Of a DNA stretch of 37,700 nt, positions 26,508 through 33,919 are shown piece after piece. The stretch comes from Anaerofilum faecale. Lineage in GTDB: Bacteria > Bacillota > Clostridia > Oscillospirales > Ruminococcaceae. How positions within the stretch are numbered: the stretch's first letter is position 1; every line of letters begins with the position of its first letter. Both the position numbers and the translations under genes were made by a program. A model generated the notes under the pieces. It ran no database searches. It saw nothing but the letters and a program-made list of their open reading frames with translations, and had not been told where the DNA came from. The stretch spans positions 1-37,700 of the forward strand of contig DXFV01000052.1 in assembly GCA_019114265.1 (NCBI GenBank). The letters run 5' to 3'.

Positions 26508-27102
26508 AGCCCCGCTTTTTGAGAAAGCTTTTGCGGTAGAAGTCGGCCGGGCCGTACTGGTCCAGCAGCTCGTAGTGCAGCTTGGTGGGATAGCCCTTGT
26601 GCTTTGCCAGCTGGTACTGGGGGTATGCGGCGTCCAGCTGCATCATATAGCGGTCCCGCGTGACCTTTGCCAGGATCGACGCCGCCGCGATGCTGGCGCT
26701 GTTGGCGTCTCCCTTCACCACCGCGCGGCAGGGCGTGGCGGTGTCCGGGCAGCGGTTGCCGTCGATGAGCGCCAGGTCCACCGGGCGGCCCAGCCCCGCG
26801 ATGGCCTCGGCCATGCCGTACATCGTGGCGCGCAGGATGTTCATCTCGTCGATCTGCTGCGGCCCCACCAGCACCACCTTATAAGCCAGCGCCTGTTCGA
26901 CGATCTGCTCGTAGAGCGCGTCCCGCTTTTTTTCGCTGAGTTTTTTGGAGTCGTTGATGCCCTCGATGGGGGTTTCGGGGTCGAGGATGACCGCCGCCAC
27001 CGCCACCGGGCCGCACAGCGGGCCTCGCCCGGCCTCGTCCACCCCGCAGATGCAGCCGGATTCGGCGCGCACCGCGGCGTCGTATTCGTAGAGATCAGGC
27101 AT
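26500..27102 (-). CDS. rnhB: Ribonuclease HII
   Basis: Removes ribonucleotides and RNA from RNA-DNA hybrids. The 200-residue protein has catalytic D22 and E23 in GVDEAGRGPLCGPVAVAAVIL, the LIDGN Asp, and a later Asp in the KVTRDRYM segment, which follows SIAAASILA. It overlaps rbgA by 8 nt at the start and yraN by 8 nt at the end. With rnhA at 9.4 kb the cell has both RNase H types. Confidence 0.96.
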   Translation of the reverse strand: MPDLYEYDAAVRAESGCICGVDEAGRGPLCGPVAVAAVILDPETPIEGINDSKKLSEKKRDALYEQIVEQALAYKVVLVGPQQIDEMNILRATMYGMAEAIAGLGRPVDLALIDGNRCPDTATPCRAVVKGDANSASIAAASILAKVTRDRYMMQLDAAYPQYQLAKHKGYPTKLHYELLDQYGPADFYRKSFLKKRGYV

Positions 27103-27988
27103 CCTCCGGCACCTCCCGCGCGGGCTTTTCCAGCGAGATGCGGCCCCATTTGCTGGCGCGGAACTCGTCCACCACCATGATGGCGGCGCGCTCGGTGTTC
27201 ACCTCGCCGCCCGACACCAGCATCCCCCGCTTGCGGCCGATGGCCTCCAGCAGGTCCCAGGCATCCAGCGCCAGCTGGTCCCCCGTGAGCTTGTACCGCT
27301 CGCACAGGCGGTTGGGGTACATGTTGGCGATCTGGGACAAAAGGCCCATCGCCAGCTCCTCGATGTCGAGGATGTCGTCCTTGATGGAGCCGATGAAGGC
27401 GAGGTTGGTGGCGGTTTCCAGCGAGTCGAACTTTTTCCACAGCACGCCGGGCATGTCGAGCAGCTCGTAGCCCGGCACGCTGATCCACTGCTTGCCGCGG
27501 GTGACGCCGGGGCGGTCGGCCGCTTTGGCGCGGGTGGTGCCGGCCCAGCAGTTGATGAAGGTGGATTTGCCCACGTTGGGGATGCCCACCACCATCACCC
27601 GGATGGAAGCCCCCTGGATGCCCTTCCGGGCGCGCTTTTCGATCAGCCAGGACAGCTCCTGTTCCAGCTGCTGGCGCACCGCGGCGGCAGCGCCCCGGCT
27701 CTTGCTGCTGACGGCGACGCAGCCCGCCCCCTGCCGCTTGAAGTGCGCCATCCACTGGGCGGTGACGGCGGGGTCGGCAAGGTCGGCCTTGTTCAGCACA
27801 TACAGGCAGGGCTTTTTCTCAGCCAGACGCTGAATCTCCGGGTTCTGGCTGCTGAACGGGATGCGCGCGTCCAGCAGCTGCAGCACCACGTCCACATGTT
27901 TGAGGTCGGCCTCGATGAGGCGCAGCGTCTTGGCCATATGCCCCGGGAACCACTGGATACTGCGGCGGTTGATGAAATCTTCGCTCAT
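27095..27988 (-). CDS. rbgA: Ribosome-biogenesis GTPase RbgA (YlqF)
   Basis: Circularly permuted GTPase needed for a late step of 50S assembly. In 297 residues the motifs come in permuted order: G4 NKAD (66-69), G5 SSKS (94-97), G1 GIPNVGKS (135-142), G2 around PGVTRG, and G3 DMPG (178-181). The N-terminus INRRSIQWFPGHMAK is characteristic. The C-terminal helical domain follows. GGGAGGG precedes the ATG. It lies 74 nt after rplS, with a terminator-like hairpin between, and leads into rnhB, as in Bacillus (rplS-rbgA-rnhB). Confidence 0.96.
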   Translation of the reverse strand: MSEDFINRRSIQWFPGHMAKTLRLIEADLKHVDVVLQLLDARIPFSSQNPEIQRLAEKKPCLYVLNKADLADPAVTAQWMAHFKRQGAGCVAVSSKSRGAAAAVRQQLEQELSWLIEKRARKGIQGASIRVMVVGIPNVGKSTFINCWAGTTRAKAADRPGVTRGKQWISVPGYELLDMPGVLWKKFDSLETATNLAFIGSIKDDILDIEELAMGLLSQIANMYPNRLCERYKLTGDQLALDAWDLLEAIGRKRGMLVSGGEVNTERAAIMVVDEFRASKWGRISLEKPAREVPEDA

Positions 27989-28010
27989 GGAATGCCCTCC
28001 CTGTTTTTGA

Positions 28011-28049
28011 CAAAAAGAAGCGGGGGAACAACCGGCCGGCTGCTCCCCC
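28011..28049 (-). terminator. Terminator or attenuator after rplS
   Basis: On the minus strand, GGGGGA...TCCCCC (28049-28022) around a CCGGCCGG core, followed by GCTTCTTTTTG. It lies between rplS and rbgA, and would let most transcripts stop after the highly expressed ribosomal protein gene. Confidence 0.65.
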
Positions 28050-28062
28050 TTTCGCGTTTCGA

Positions 28063-28407
28063 TTATCGGATCTGCTCCTTGACCTTGGCGGCCTTACCGG
28101 TGCGGCTGCGCAGGTAGAACAGCTTGGCACGGCGGACCTTACCCTTGCGAACGACCTCGACCTTCTCGACGAAGGGGGAGTTCACGGGGAACACGCGCTC
28201 CACGCCCACACCGTAGGAGGTGCGGCGAACGGTGAAGGTCTCGGCCACACCGCCGTGCTTGCGGGCGATCACAGTGCCCTCGAAGGCCTGGATGCGCTCA
28301 CGGTCGCCTTCCTTGATGCGAACGGACACGCGCACGGTGTCACCGATGTTGAACTCGGGACGGTTCTCTTTGACCATACCCTGGGTGATAATCTTCATAG
28401 CGTCCAT
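28063..28407 (-). CDS. rplS: Large ribosomal subunit protein bL19
   Basis: Ribosomal protein L19 at the 30S-50S interface. About 114 residues, standard length, with PEFNIGDTVRVSVRIKEG, RIQAFEGTVIARK and the conserved VERVFPVNSP near the middle. The ATG at 28407 has GGAGG 8 nt upstream; the upstream in-frame ATG at 28422 would overlap that site. The promoter and a structured leader lie directly upstream. Confidence 0.97.
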   Translation of the reverse strand: MDAMKIITQGMVKENRPEFNIGDTVRVSVRIKEGDRERIQAFEGTVIARKHGGVAETFTVRRTSYGVGVERVFPVNSPFVEKVEVVRKGKVRRAKLFYLRSRTGKAAKVKEQIR

Positions 28408-28524
28408 TTGTTTTTCCTCCATTTTTTAGTGACGTTCATACCCGAAGCCAGGAGCACCGGCAGAGGACCGCCCGTTTAATGACTTGACATTAACCCCACT
28501 GGTGGTGCCAGCGGACACTAACGC
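28408..28524 (-). ncRNA. Ribosomal L19-type autoregulatory leader
   Basis: About 117 nt between the predicted transcription start and rplS can fold into several stems. A perfect hairpin TTAATG/CATTAA is at 28476-28493. An outer pairing joins GCACC (28454-28458) with GGTGC (28504-28508). CCAC/GTGG (28496-28505) could pair instead. Position and size agree with the L19 leader motif known upstream of rplS in Firmicutes. I matched it by context and structure, not by a covariance model. Confidence 0.6.
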
Positions 28525-28530
28525 CCCAAT

Positions 28531-28559
28531 ATCATACCACAGCCGAAGGGGGAATGCAA
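28531..28559 (-). promoter_or_regulatory. Sigma-A type promoter for rplS
   Basis: On the minus strand, TTGCAT (28559-28554), 17-nt spacer and TATGAT (28536-28531), with TGG before the -10. It starts immediately after the DUF2344 gene stop. Confidence 0.7.
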
Positions 28560-28563
28560 GGGG

Positions 28564-29220
28564 TCAGCCCAAAAATTTTGCGCCGTTTTCCAGATAGATG
28601 GCGCTGCGCAGCACATGCGCCGCCGACGCGGGCAGGCCGTGGTGCTGCTCCAGCCAGCCCAGGATCAGCGAGGGGTTGAGGTTCAGCCCCGTGCTGCCGG
28701 CCGGCAGGGTGAGCACAAAGCAGGTCTCGCCGTCCCGCAGCCAGCTCTCGATGGCAGGGACGGTGTCTTTCAGGTTCAGCGTTTTCACGCCGCGCTTGGT
28801 CTTTTTCTCCACCGCGGCTTCGGCGGCGGCGTTGTAGGCGGCAAGGGCGGCCGTCCAGTCGCCCGGCACCCGGATCTGGTAGCGCGCCGAGGCGATCCTG
28901 GTGGCGTCGGTGTCGGCGGGATAGATCTTCACCACGTCGATGCCGCGGGGAAGCGCCTCGGTGAGCGCCTTTGCCATCGCCTCGAAATCCAGCTGTGCGG
29001 GGTCGGACTCGGTCTTGAAATCCACGCTCTCCACCTCGCTCTCCTGCCCCAGCGACAGCGGCAGCGCGAAGGTCATATAGATGTGGGGGTTGAAGCCCAG
29101 CGAATACCACACCGGCAGCCCGGCGCGGCGCATGGCGCGGCCCATCACGCGCTGGAGGTCGAGGTGGGAAATATACGAGGCCTCACCGGTCTTCGTGAAC
29201 CATACTCTGATCGTAGTCAA
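28564..29220 (-). CDS. DUF2344 (TIGR03936) radical SAM-linked protein
   Basis: A protein of about 218 residues of the family encoded next to the large radical SAM protein; N-terminal RVWFTKTGEASYISHLDLQRVMGRAMRRAGLP and YSLGFNPHIYMTFALPLSLG are typical. In some relatives it is fused to the radical SAM protein; the function is unknown, with tRNA or rRNA modification suspected. The start is TTG at 29220, chosen because GGAGG lies 8 nt upstream. It overlaps the radical SAM gene by 38 nt, so the two are made together. rplS follows directly instead of the often seen rng-rplU. Confidence 0.88.
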   Translation of the reverse strand: MTTIRVWFTKTGEASYISHLDLQRVMGRAMRRAGLPVWYSLGFNPHIYMTFALPLSLGQESEVESVDFKTESDPAQLDFEAMAKALTEALPRGIDVVKIYPADTDATRIASARYQIRVPGDWTAALAAYNAAAEAAVEKKTKRGVKTLNLKDTVPAIESWLRDGETCFVLTLPAGSTGLNLNPSLILGWLEQHHGLPASAAHVLRSAIYLENGAKFLG

Positions 29221-31051
29221 AACAGGCACCTCCCAGCAGTTTGTTGGCTCCGCAGCCGGAGCATTTGCGGTTGCAGGGCGGGGTCGTCTGCGCCTGCATG
29301 GCTTTTTCGTATTCGGACACCAGATACCGCTTGTCCACCCCATAGTACAGATGTTCCCACGGGGTGATCTCGTCGGTGGGGATGGCGCGGTTGGCATAGA
29401 AGGCCATGTCCACGCCCAGGTCGCGGAAGACCTCCAGCCAGGTGTCGTAGTGGAACTGGTCGTCCCAGCCGTCGAAGTAGCAGCCGCGGCGGTAGGCCTC
29501 CTCCAGCACGCGGCCCAGACGGCGGTCGCCCTTGGCGAACACCGCTTCCAGGAAGCTGGTCTTGCTGTCGTGGTAGCGCACCGTGACCTTGCGGCTCTTC
29601 ACGCTGTGGATGAGGTGCTTCTGCTTTTCCTCCAGCATCTCCTTGGTGTCCTGCGGCCAGAACTGGAACGGGGTGTGGGGCTTGGGCACAAAGCAGGCCA
29701 CGCTGATGGTCACCTGGGCGCCCTTGCCCTTGGGACGGTCGGGGTTCTTATAATACAGGTCCACGATCTTCTGGGCGGTCTCGGCGATGCCCTCGATGTC
29801 CTCCAGCGTCTCGGTGGGCAGGCCCATCATGAAGTAGAGCTTCACCGAGGTATAGCCGGCGTCGAAGGCGATGCGGCAGCTCTTCTCGATCTCGTCCCAG
29901 GTGACGTTCTTGTTGATGACGTCGCGCAGGCGCTGGGTGCCGGCCTCCGGCGCGAAGGTGAGGCCGCTCTTGCGCACCTTGGTGGTCTTGGCGATCAGCG
30001 ATTCGCTGAAGTTGTCGATGCGCAGGCTGGGCAGCGAGATGTTCACATGCTCGCCGGGGGTCCATTCGAGCAGCTCGTCCAGCAGCGGCTCCAGCTGGCT
30101 GTGATCGGAAGTGGACAGGCTGGTGAGGCTCACCTCGTCGTAGCCGGTGTTGCCGCACAGGTCGCGGGCGGCCTGGTTCAGCTTGTCGGCACTGCGCTGG
30201 CGCATGGGGCGGTAGAGGAAGCCCGCCTGGCAGAACCGGCAGCCGCGCACACAGCCGCGCAGCACCTCGATCTGGGCGCGGTCGTGCACCGCTCCGATCA
30301 TCGGCACCACGAAATGGGTGGGCAGCGGCTGGCTGTCCATGTCGCGGATGATCGCCTTCTTCACCACCGCCGGCACGCCGTCCAGCGGCTGGACGGCCCG
30401 GATGGTGCCGTCTTCATTATACTGCACGTCGTACAGGCTGGGGACATAACAGCCGGGAATATCGGCCATCGCCCGCAGCAGACGCTTTTTCCCCCATTTT
30501 TCCGCTTTGGCTTTGCAGACCAGCTCGCAGACGGCGGGCAGCTGTTCCTCGCCCTCGCCCAGCATCATCATGTCGATGAAGTCGGCCAGCGGCTCGGCGT
30601 TGCACACGCAGGGCCCGCCCGCCACCACCAGCGGCCATTCCTCGCCGCGGTCGGCCGCGCGCAGCGGGATGCCCGCCATGTCCAGCATGGCCAGGATGTT
30701 GGTGTAGGAAAGCTCGTACTGCAATGTGAAGCCCACCACGTCAAAGGCGGCGAGAGGGTCTTTGCTCTCCAGGCAGTACAGCGGGATGGAGCGCTTTTCC
30801 ATCTCGGCCTTCATGTCCACCCACGGCATGAAGGCGCGCTCGCACCACCAGCGGGGATTCTGGTTCAGCAGCTCGTACAAAATCTTCATGCCCAGGAAGG
30901 ACATGCCCACCTCGTAGGTATCGGGGAAGCAGAAGGCAAAGCGCAGGTCCAGCTCGGCCTTGTCCTTATACACACAGCCCGGTTCGCCGCCGGTGTAGCG
31001 GCCCGGTTTCTGCACGGCGGCCAGCGCCGCCTTCAATTTTTCGTCAAACAT
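29183..31051 (-). CDS. B12-binding-domain radical SAM protein (TIGR03960 family)
   Basis: About 622 residues. The N-terminal half has a cobalamin-binding-like fold (RFAFCFPDTYEVGMSFLG at about 37-54, LVVAGGPCVCNAEPLADFID at 141-160); the radical SAM domain has the 4Fe-4S motif C267-x3-C271-x2-C274 (CVRGCRFC). The C-terminus has a cysteine-rich tail (CNRKCSGCGANKLLGGACF). Substrate unknown. The ATG at 31051 has GGGAGG 5 nt upstream; the open frame to 31072 lies in the leader, over a U tract. It is paired with the DUF2344 gene and preceded by a promoter and a terminator-like hairpin. Confidence 0.9.
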   Translation of the reverse strand: MFDEKLKAALAAVQKPGRYTGGEPGCVYKDKAELDLRFAFCFPDTYEVGMSFLGMKILYELLNQNPRWWCERAFMPWVDMKAEMEKRSIPLYCLESKDPLAAFDVVGFTLQYELSYTNILAMLDMAGIPLRAADRGEEWPLVVAGGPCVCNAEPLADFIDMMMLGEGEEQLPAVCELVCKAKAEKWGKKRLLRAMADIPGCYVPSLYDVQYNEDGTIRAVQPLDGVPAVVKKAIIRDMDSQPLPTHFVVPMIGAVHDRAQIEVLRGCVRGCRFCQAGFLYRPMRQRSADKLNQAARDLCGNTGYDEVSLTSLSTSDHSQLEPLLDELLEWTPGEHVNISLPSLRIDNFSESLIAKTTKVRKSGLTFAPEAGTQRLRDVINKNVTWDEIEKSCRIAFDAGYTSVKLYFMMGLPTETLEDIEGIAETAQKIVDLYYKNPDRPKGKGAQVTISVACFVPKPHTPFQFWPQDTKEMLEEKQKHLIHSVKSRKVTVRYHDSKTSFLEAVFAKGDRRLGRVLEEAYRRGCYFDGWDDQFHYDTWLEVFRDLGVDMAFYANRAIPTDEITPWEHLYYGVDKRYLVSEYEKAMQAQTTPPCNRKCSGCGANKLLGGACFDYDQSMVHEDR

Positions 31052-31070
31052 CAGTTCCTCCCGACAGGTC

Positions 31071-31103
31071 AAAAATCAGGGGCATTTCGCGCTGAAATGC
31101 CCC
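31071..31103 (-). terminator. Terminator-like hairpin in front of the radical SAM gene
   Basis: Perfect 10-bp arms, GGGGCATTTC (31079-31088) and GAAATGCCCC (31094-31103), loop of 5 nt, followed on the minus strand by TGATTTTTG. It may terminate the upstream 123-aa membrane protein gene, but a promoter lies between that gene and the hairpin, so radical SAM transcripts must pass it: a candidate attenuator. Confidence 0.7.
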
Positions 31104-31124
31104 CGGCTTACAGGATATAGGTCT

Positions 31125-31153
31125 ATTTTACACGATTTTGGCCCGGAATGCAA
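31125..31153 (-). promoter_or_regulatory. Promoter for the radical SAM-DUF2344 pair
   Basis: On the minus strand, TTGCAT (31153-31148), 17-nt spacer and TAAAAT (31130-31125). The predicted start near 31118 lies only about 15 nt before the hairpin. Confidence 0.6.
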
Positions 31154-31158
31154 CCGGC

Positions 31159-31530
31159 TTATCCCACGCGCGAAGCCGCCACCTGCAGCATATTGTGCAC
31201 CAGCGCAAAGGACAGGATCACATTGTATACACACATGGCGATGGTGTACACCCGCTTGGCGCGCTTGTTGGACAGCCGCAGCGACAGCACCACGATCAGC
31301 AAACAGCTCACCGCCAGCGCGGCCACGTCGCAGAAGGCCACCATCCGCTGGAACGGGATCTGGGGCAGCCAGCGGTCGGTGAGGCGCAGCGCGGCATACC
31401 CCAGGGTGTGCACCAGCGGCACCACCGCCAGCGGCAGGATGCCCAGCGCGTAGTTGCTGTGCCCCGCGCGCAGAAAAACCACCGCCAAAAGCAGCAGCAC
31501 CGACAAAATGGAAACGCTCTCCACCAGCAT
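31159..31530 (-). CDS. Small membrane protein of unknown function
   Basis: A 123-residue protein that I do not recognise. Four hydrophobic segments are visible, at about 4-21, 27-48, 66-86 and 94-116; the loop between the third and fourth is basic (RLSNKRAKRV), so it probably faces the cytoplasm. GAGGTGA lies 6 nt before the ATG and a good promoter lies upstream. It is a single gene, divergent from the alarmone synthetase, and ends in or before the hairpin at 31071-31103. Confidence 0.75.
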   Translation of the reverse strand: MLVESVSILSVLLLLAVVFLRAGHSNYALGILPLAVVPLVHTLGYAALRLTDRWLPQIPFQRMVAFCDVAALAVSCLLIVVLSLRLSNKRAKRVYTIAMCVYNVILSFALVHNMLQVAASRVG

Positions 31531-31564
31531 GGCAAGTCACCTCATTGGAAATTGATACCCTATG

Positions 31565-31593
31565 ATTGTACACGATTTGCCCGCGTTTGTCCA
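31565..31593 (-). promoter_or_regulatory. Promoter of the 123-aa membrane protein gene
   Basis: On the minus strand, TGGACA (31593-31588), 17-nt spacer and TACAAT (31570-31565); each box has one mismatch to consensus. Confidence 0.65.
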
Positions 31594-31622
31594 CCGTATC
31601 CCGCCGCAAAGAGCGGCGGATA

Positions 31623-31651
31623 TGGACGATTGCGGCAAACTGCGGTATAAT
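31623..31651 (+). promoter_or_regulatory. Promoter of the alarmone synthetase gene
   Basis: TGGACG (31623-31628), 17-nt spacer and perfect TATAAT (31646-31651). It is divergent from the membrane protein promoter, with the -35 boxes 29 bp apart. Confidence 0.65.
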
Positions 31652-31713
31652 AAGGTTGGAACAAAACACCTGCCGGAGGCAGCCGCGTCCGGCCGATTGG
31701 AGGATACAGAGAA

Positions 31714-32451
31714 ATGTCCAGCCTGAGCACCGAGCAGAACGAGCTTCTGCACGATTTTTTTGCCGACGACGCCAGCCAGTTCCTGGACCGCATGGCGCAG
31801 TTCAACGAATTGATGATGAAATACAACTCCGCCATCCGCGAGGTGCAGACCAAGCTGCAGATCCTGAACGACGAGCTTTCGCTGCGCGGACGGGCAAACC
31901 CCATCGACTCGATCCGCACCCGCGTGAAAAAACCGCTGAGCATCGCGGAAAAGCTGCGCCGCCGCGGCAAGGAGGTGTCTGTGGAGGCCATCTTTGAAAA
32001 CCTGAACGACGTGGCGGGGATCCGGGTGATCTGCCCCTTTATCGACGACATCTATGCCGTGGCCGACATGCTGGCCCGGCAGGACGACATCACCGTTCTG
32101 GCCGTGAAGGACTATATCAAAAACCCCAAGCCCAACGGGTACCGCAGCTACCACATGATCGTGGAGGTGCCGGTATTCTTCTCGAACTACAAGCAGCCGA
32201 TGCGGGTGGAGGTGCAGATCCGCACGGTGGCGATGGATTTCTGGGCCAGCCTGGAACACCAGATGCGCTACAAGAACAACTCGGAGGCCTCCCGCAGCAT
32301 CTGCGACGACCTGAAAAAGTGCGCCGACACCATCGCGCGCACCGACGAGGAGATGCAGCGTCTGCGCCACCAGATCGACCAGCACACCCGCAGCCAGGAG
32401 GACCTGGCCGCCGCGGTTCAGGCGTCGGAGTCGTCTGCGGGCAAGCGCTGA
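31714..32451 (+). CDS. Small alarmone synthetase, RelQ/YjbM type GTP pyrophosphokinase
   Basis: Makes (p)ppGpp from ATP and GTP or GDP without a hydrolase domain. The 245-residue protein has the RelA/SpoT synthetase fold: RVKKPLSIAEKLRRRG (about 69-84), NDVAGIRVICPF, YIKNPKPNGYRSYHM, and the catalytic EVQIRT followed by MDFWASLEHQMRYK. No HD hydrolase, TGS or ACT domain. GGAGG lies 10 nt before the ATG. The last 34 nt overlap the convergent THEP1-like gene. Confidence 0.93.
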   Translation: MSSLSTEQNELLHDFFADDASQFLDRMAQFNELMMKYNSAIREVQTKLQILNDELSLRGRANPIDSIRTRVKKPLSIAEKLRRRGKEVSVEAIFENLNDVAGIRVICPFIDDIYAVADMLARQDDITVLAVKDYIKNPKPNGYRSYHMIVEVPVFFSNYKQPMRVEVQIRTVAMDFWASLEHQMRYKNNSEASRSICDDLKKCADTIARTDEEMQRLRHQIDQHTRSQEDLAAAVQASESSAGKR

Positions 32452-32963
32452 TCGTCGAGGTCCACCACCCAGACGTCCGGACGGGACAGCAGCGCCTGCT
32501 GCAGCGGCAGGTCCTGCTTGCGCAGCACCGCGATCACCCGCCGGGCGTCGAACAGCCTGTACAGCGCCGCGCAGTATTCCGGGCACTGCTGCTCCAGAAA
32601 GCCCACCTCGTCCACGGCCGCCCATTCGCCCGGAAACACAGCGGCCGCGCGCAGCGCCTGCACGCCCAGCGTCTCAAACGCCTCGGGACAGGGGTGCATC
32701 CTTCCCTGCCGCCAGCGTCCCGCCGCCGCGCGCCGGCCGGTGGCGCGGTCCTGCAGCCAGACGGTGCAGGCTGTGCCGTCGGCCGCCCGCTCGGCCCAGC
32801 TGCAAACGCCGGGCAGGGCCTGTCCTGCGCAGAGATGCTCCAGCAGGGTGGTTTTTCCAGCGCCCCTGCTGCCGGTGATGAGCAGCGAGCGCTTGGCGGA
32901 TATTTGGAATTCTTCCCGGACCAACCGGGCAAGCCGGTCCGGGCTTTTTCGTGCCGGGGTCAA
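32418..32963 (-). CDS. P-loop NTPase, THEP1-like
   Basis: A 181-residue protein with Walker A GSRGAGKTT (31-39) and a Walker B-like AAVDEVGFLE (115-124), the spacing and the DExGxxE motif recalling nucleoside-triphosphatase THEP1 (NTPase_1). The middle segment LQDRATGRRAAAGRW also fits. The start is TTG at 32963; its TTGA overlaps the cobO stop, with GGGGGA upstream, so it is coupled to cobO. Function is unknown; possible nucleotide or cofactor (cobalamin or molybdopterin) link by context only. Confidence 0.7.
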   Translation of the reverse strand: MTPARKSPDRLARLVREEFQISAKRSLLITGSRGAGKTTLLEHLCAGQALPGVCSWAERAADGTACTVWLQDRATGRRAAAGRWRQGRMHPCPEAFETLGVQALRAAAVFPGEWAAVDEVGFLEQQCPEYCAALYRLFDARRVIAVLRKQDLPLQQALLSRPDVWVVDLDDQRLPADDSDA

Positions 32964-33484
32964 AACTCGATCCCCCGCCGCGCCGGGACGCCCTTCTTAT
33001 AAGGATGCTTATGGCAGCGCATCTCGGTGGAATAGTCGGCCGCTTCGTGCATCCAGTCGGCGGGGTCGCGGCCGGTCAGCACCACCTCCAGCCCCTCCGG
33101 CTTCTCCTCCACCAGACGGCGCAGCAGGTCGCGGTCGAGCATCTCCTTCTGCCAGGCGGAGAGCGCTTCGTCCAGCACCAGCAGACCGTCCGGGTGCTCC
33201 TGCACCCAGGCGGCCGCCCGGTGCAGATGCCCGGTTTGCAGCGCGCGCACCTCCGCCTTTTCCTCCTCGGTCATCTGAAAGACGAATTTGGTGCCGCTCT
33301 TTCCGCTGAGCACCTGTGCGCCCAGCGTGCGCAGCGGTTCCAGCTCGCTGCTGGCTCCGTCTTTCAGGAACTGCACCACCAGCACCGGCATTCCGCTGCC
33401 CCGTGCGCGCACCGCCAGCCCCATGGCCGCGGTGGTCTTTCCCTTGCCCTCGCCCCAATACAGATGAATCATTCCCTGTTTCAT
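32960..33484 (-). CDS. cobO: Cob(I)alamin adenosyltransferase, CobO/BtuR type
   Basis: Adds the adenosyl group from ATP to reduced cobalamin or cobinamide. The 174-residue protein has N-terminal IHLYWGEGKGKTTAAMGLAVRARG (Walker A 11-18), QFLKDGASSE, LLVLDEALSAW (the LDE motif) and the C-terminal TGRDPADWMHEAADYSTEM, all typical. AAGGAG precedes the ATG. No other cobalamin genes are here, so it may serve salvage; the radical SAM protein upstream is a possible cobalamin user (inference). Confidence 0.94.
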   Translation of the reverse strand: MKQGMIHLYWGEGKGKTTAAMGLAVRARGSGMPVLVVQFLKDGASSELEPLRTLGAQVLSGKSGTKFVFQMTEEEKAEVRALQTGHLHRAAAWVQEHPDGLLVLDEALSAWQKEMLDRDLLRRLVEEKPEGLEVVLTGRDPADWMHEAADYSTEMRCHKHPYKKGVPARRGIEF

Positions 33485-33552
33485 ATGGTTTCTCCTTTTT
33501 TATCGCACAGCGCCCGGCACGCAGGCGCTTCTCTTTTTCTTATACAACCATA

Positions 33553-33669
33553 TCATATCGTCCGCTGGTTTGTACAGCACTTTTTTGCCTGCGCCCAGGC
33601 GGCGCGGTACTGCCGGAAATACTGCCGGCGGGCGGCGGCCGAAAGCTGCCGGAATTCCTTGCTGGTCAT
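33553..33669 (-). CDS. Candidate 38-residue basic protein
   Basis: An open frame of 38 codons, beginning MTSKEFRQLSAAARRQYF and ending in a TGA about 70 nt before cobO. It has a strong GGAGG site 6 nt before the ATG, the main support. The product is basic, probably helical, with two adjacent cysteines near the end (KKCCTN). I do not recognise a family. Together with cobO it could be cotranscribed. It may be spurious; only comparison with related genomes would tell. Confidence 0.45.
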   Translation of the reverse strand: MTSKEFRQLSAAARRQYFRQYRAAWAQAKKCCTNQRTI

Positions 33670-33771
33670 GCGGACCCTCCTTTGCGCTCCATACTCGATA
33701 CATGGATATGTGGTTTGACCGGCCGCACAGCACCGGTTTTCAAAAACACGAATTTTTTTGAAAACAGGGGG

Positions 33772-33800
33772 TTGACATTTATCGCCAAATCATGTATTAT
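33772..33800 (+). promoter_or_regulatory. Promoter of tRNA-Ser
   Basis: Perfect TTGACA (33772-33777), 17-nt spacer and TATTAT (33795-33800), ending 24 nt before the mature tRNA 5' end. Confidence 0.85.
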
Positions 33801-33824
33801 ATACGAGCACCAAGCACAGTGCCT

Positions 33825-33916
33825 GGAGAGATGGCTGAGCTGGTCTAAGGCGCACGACTGGAAATCGTGTGTGGGCTATAAACCCACCGAGGGTTCGAAT
33901 CCCTCTCTCTCCGCCA
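33825..33916 (+). tRNA. tRNA-Ser (GGA anticodon)
   Basis: Class II tRNA of 92 nt including the encoded CCA. Acceptor arms GGAGAGA (33825-33831) and TCTCTCC (33906-33912) pair fully, then discriminator G and CCA. The anticodon stem CACGA/TCGTG holds the loop CTGGAAA with anticodon GGA at 33860-33862, reading UCC and UCU. A long variable arm (GTGGG...CCCAC) and the T-loop GGTTCGAAT are present. Confidence 0.97.
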
Positions 33917-33919
33917 GAG

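Noticed and set aside
31052..31118. Cobalamin riboswitch before the B12-type radical SAM gene
   Set aside because: The leader is under 70 nt and lacks the B12-box; far too short for that riboswitch.
33825..33916. tRNA-Ser as an integration site of a mobile element
   Set aside because: No integrase and no repeated 3' end of the tRNA seen downstream; neighbours are ordinary genes.
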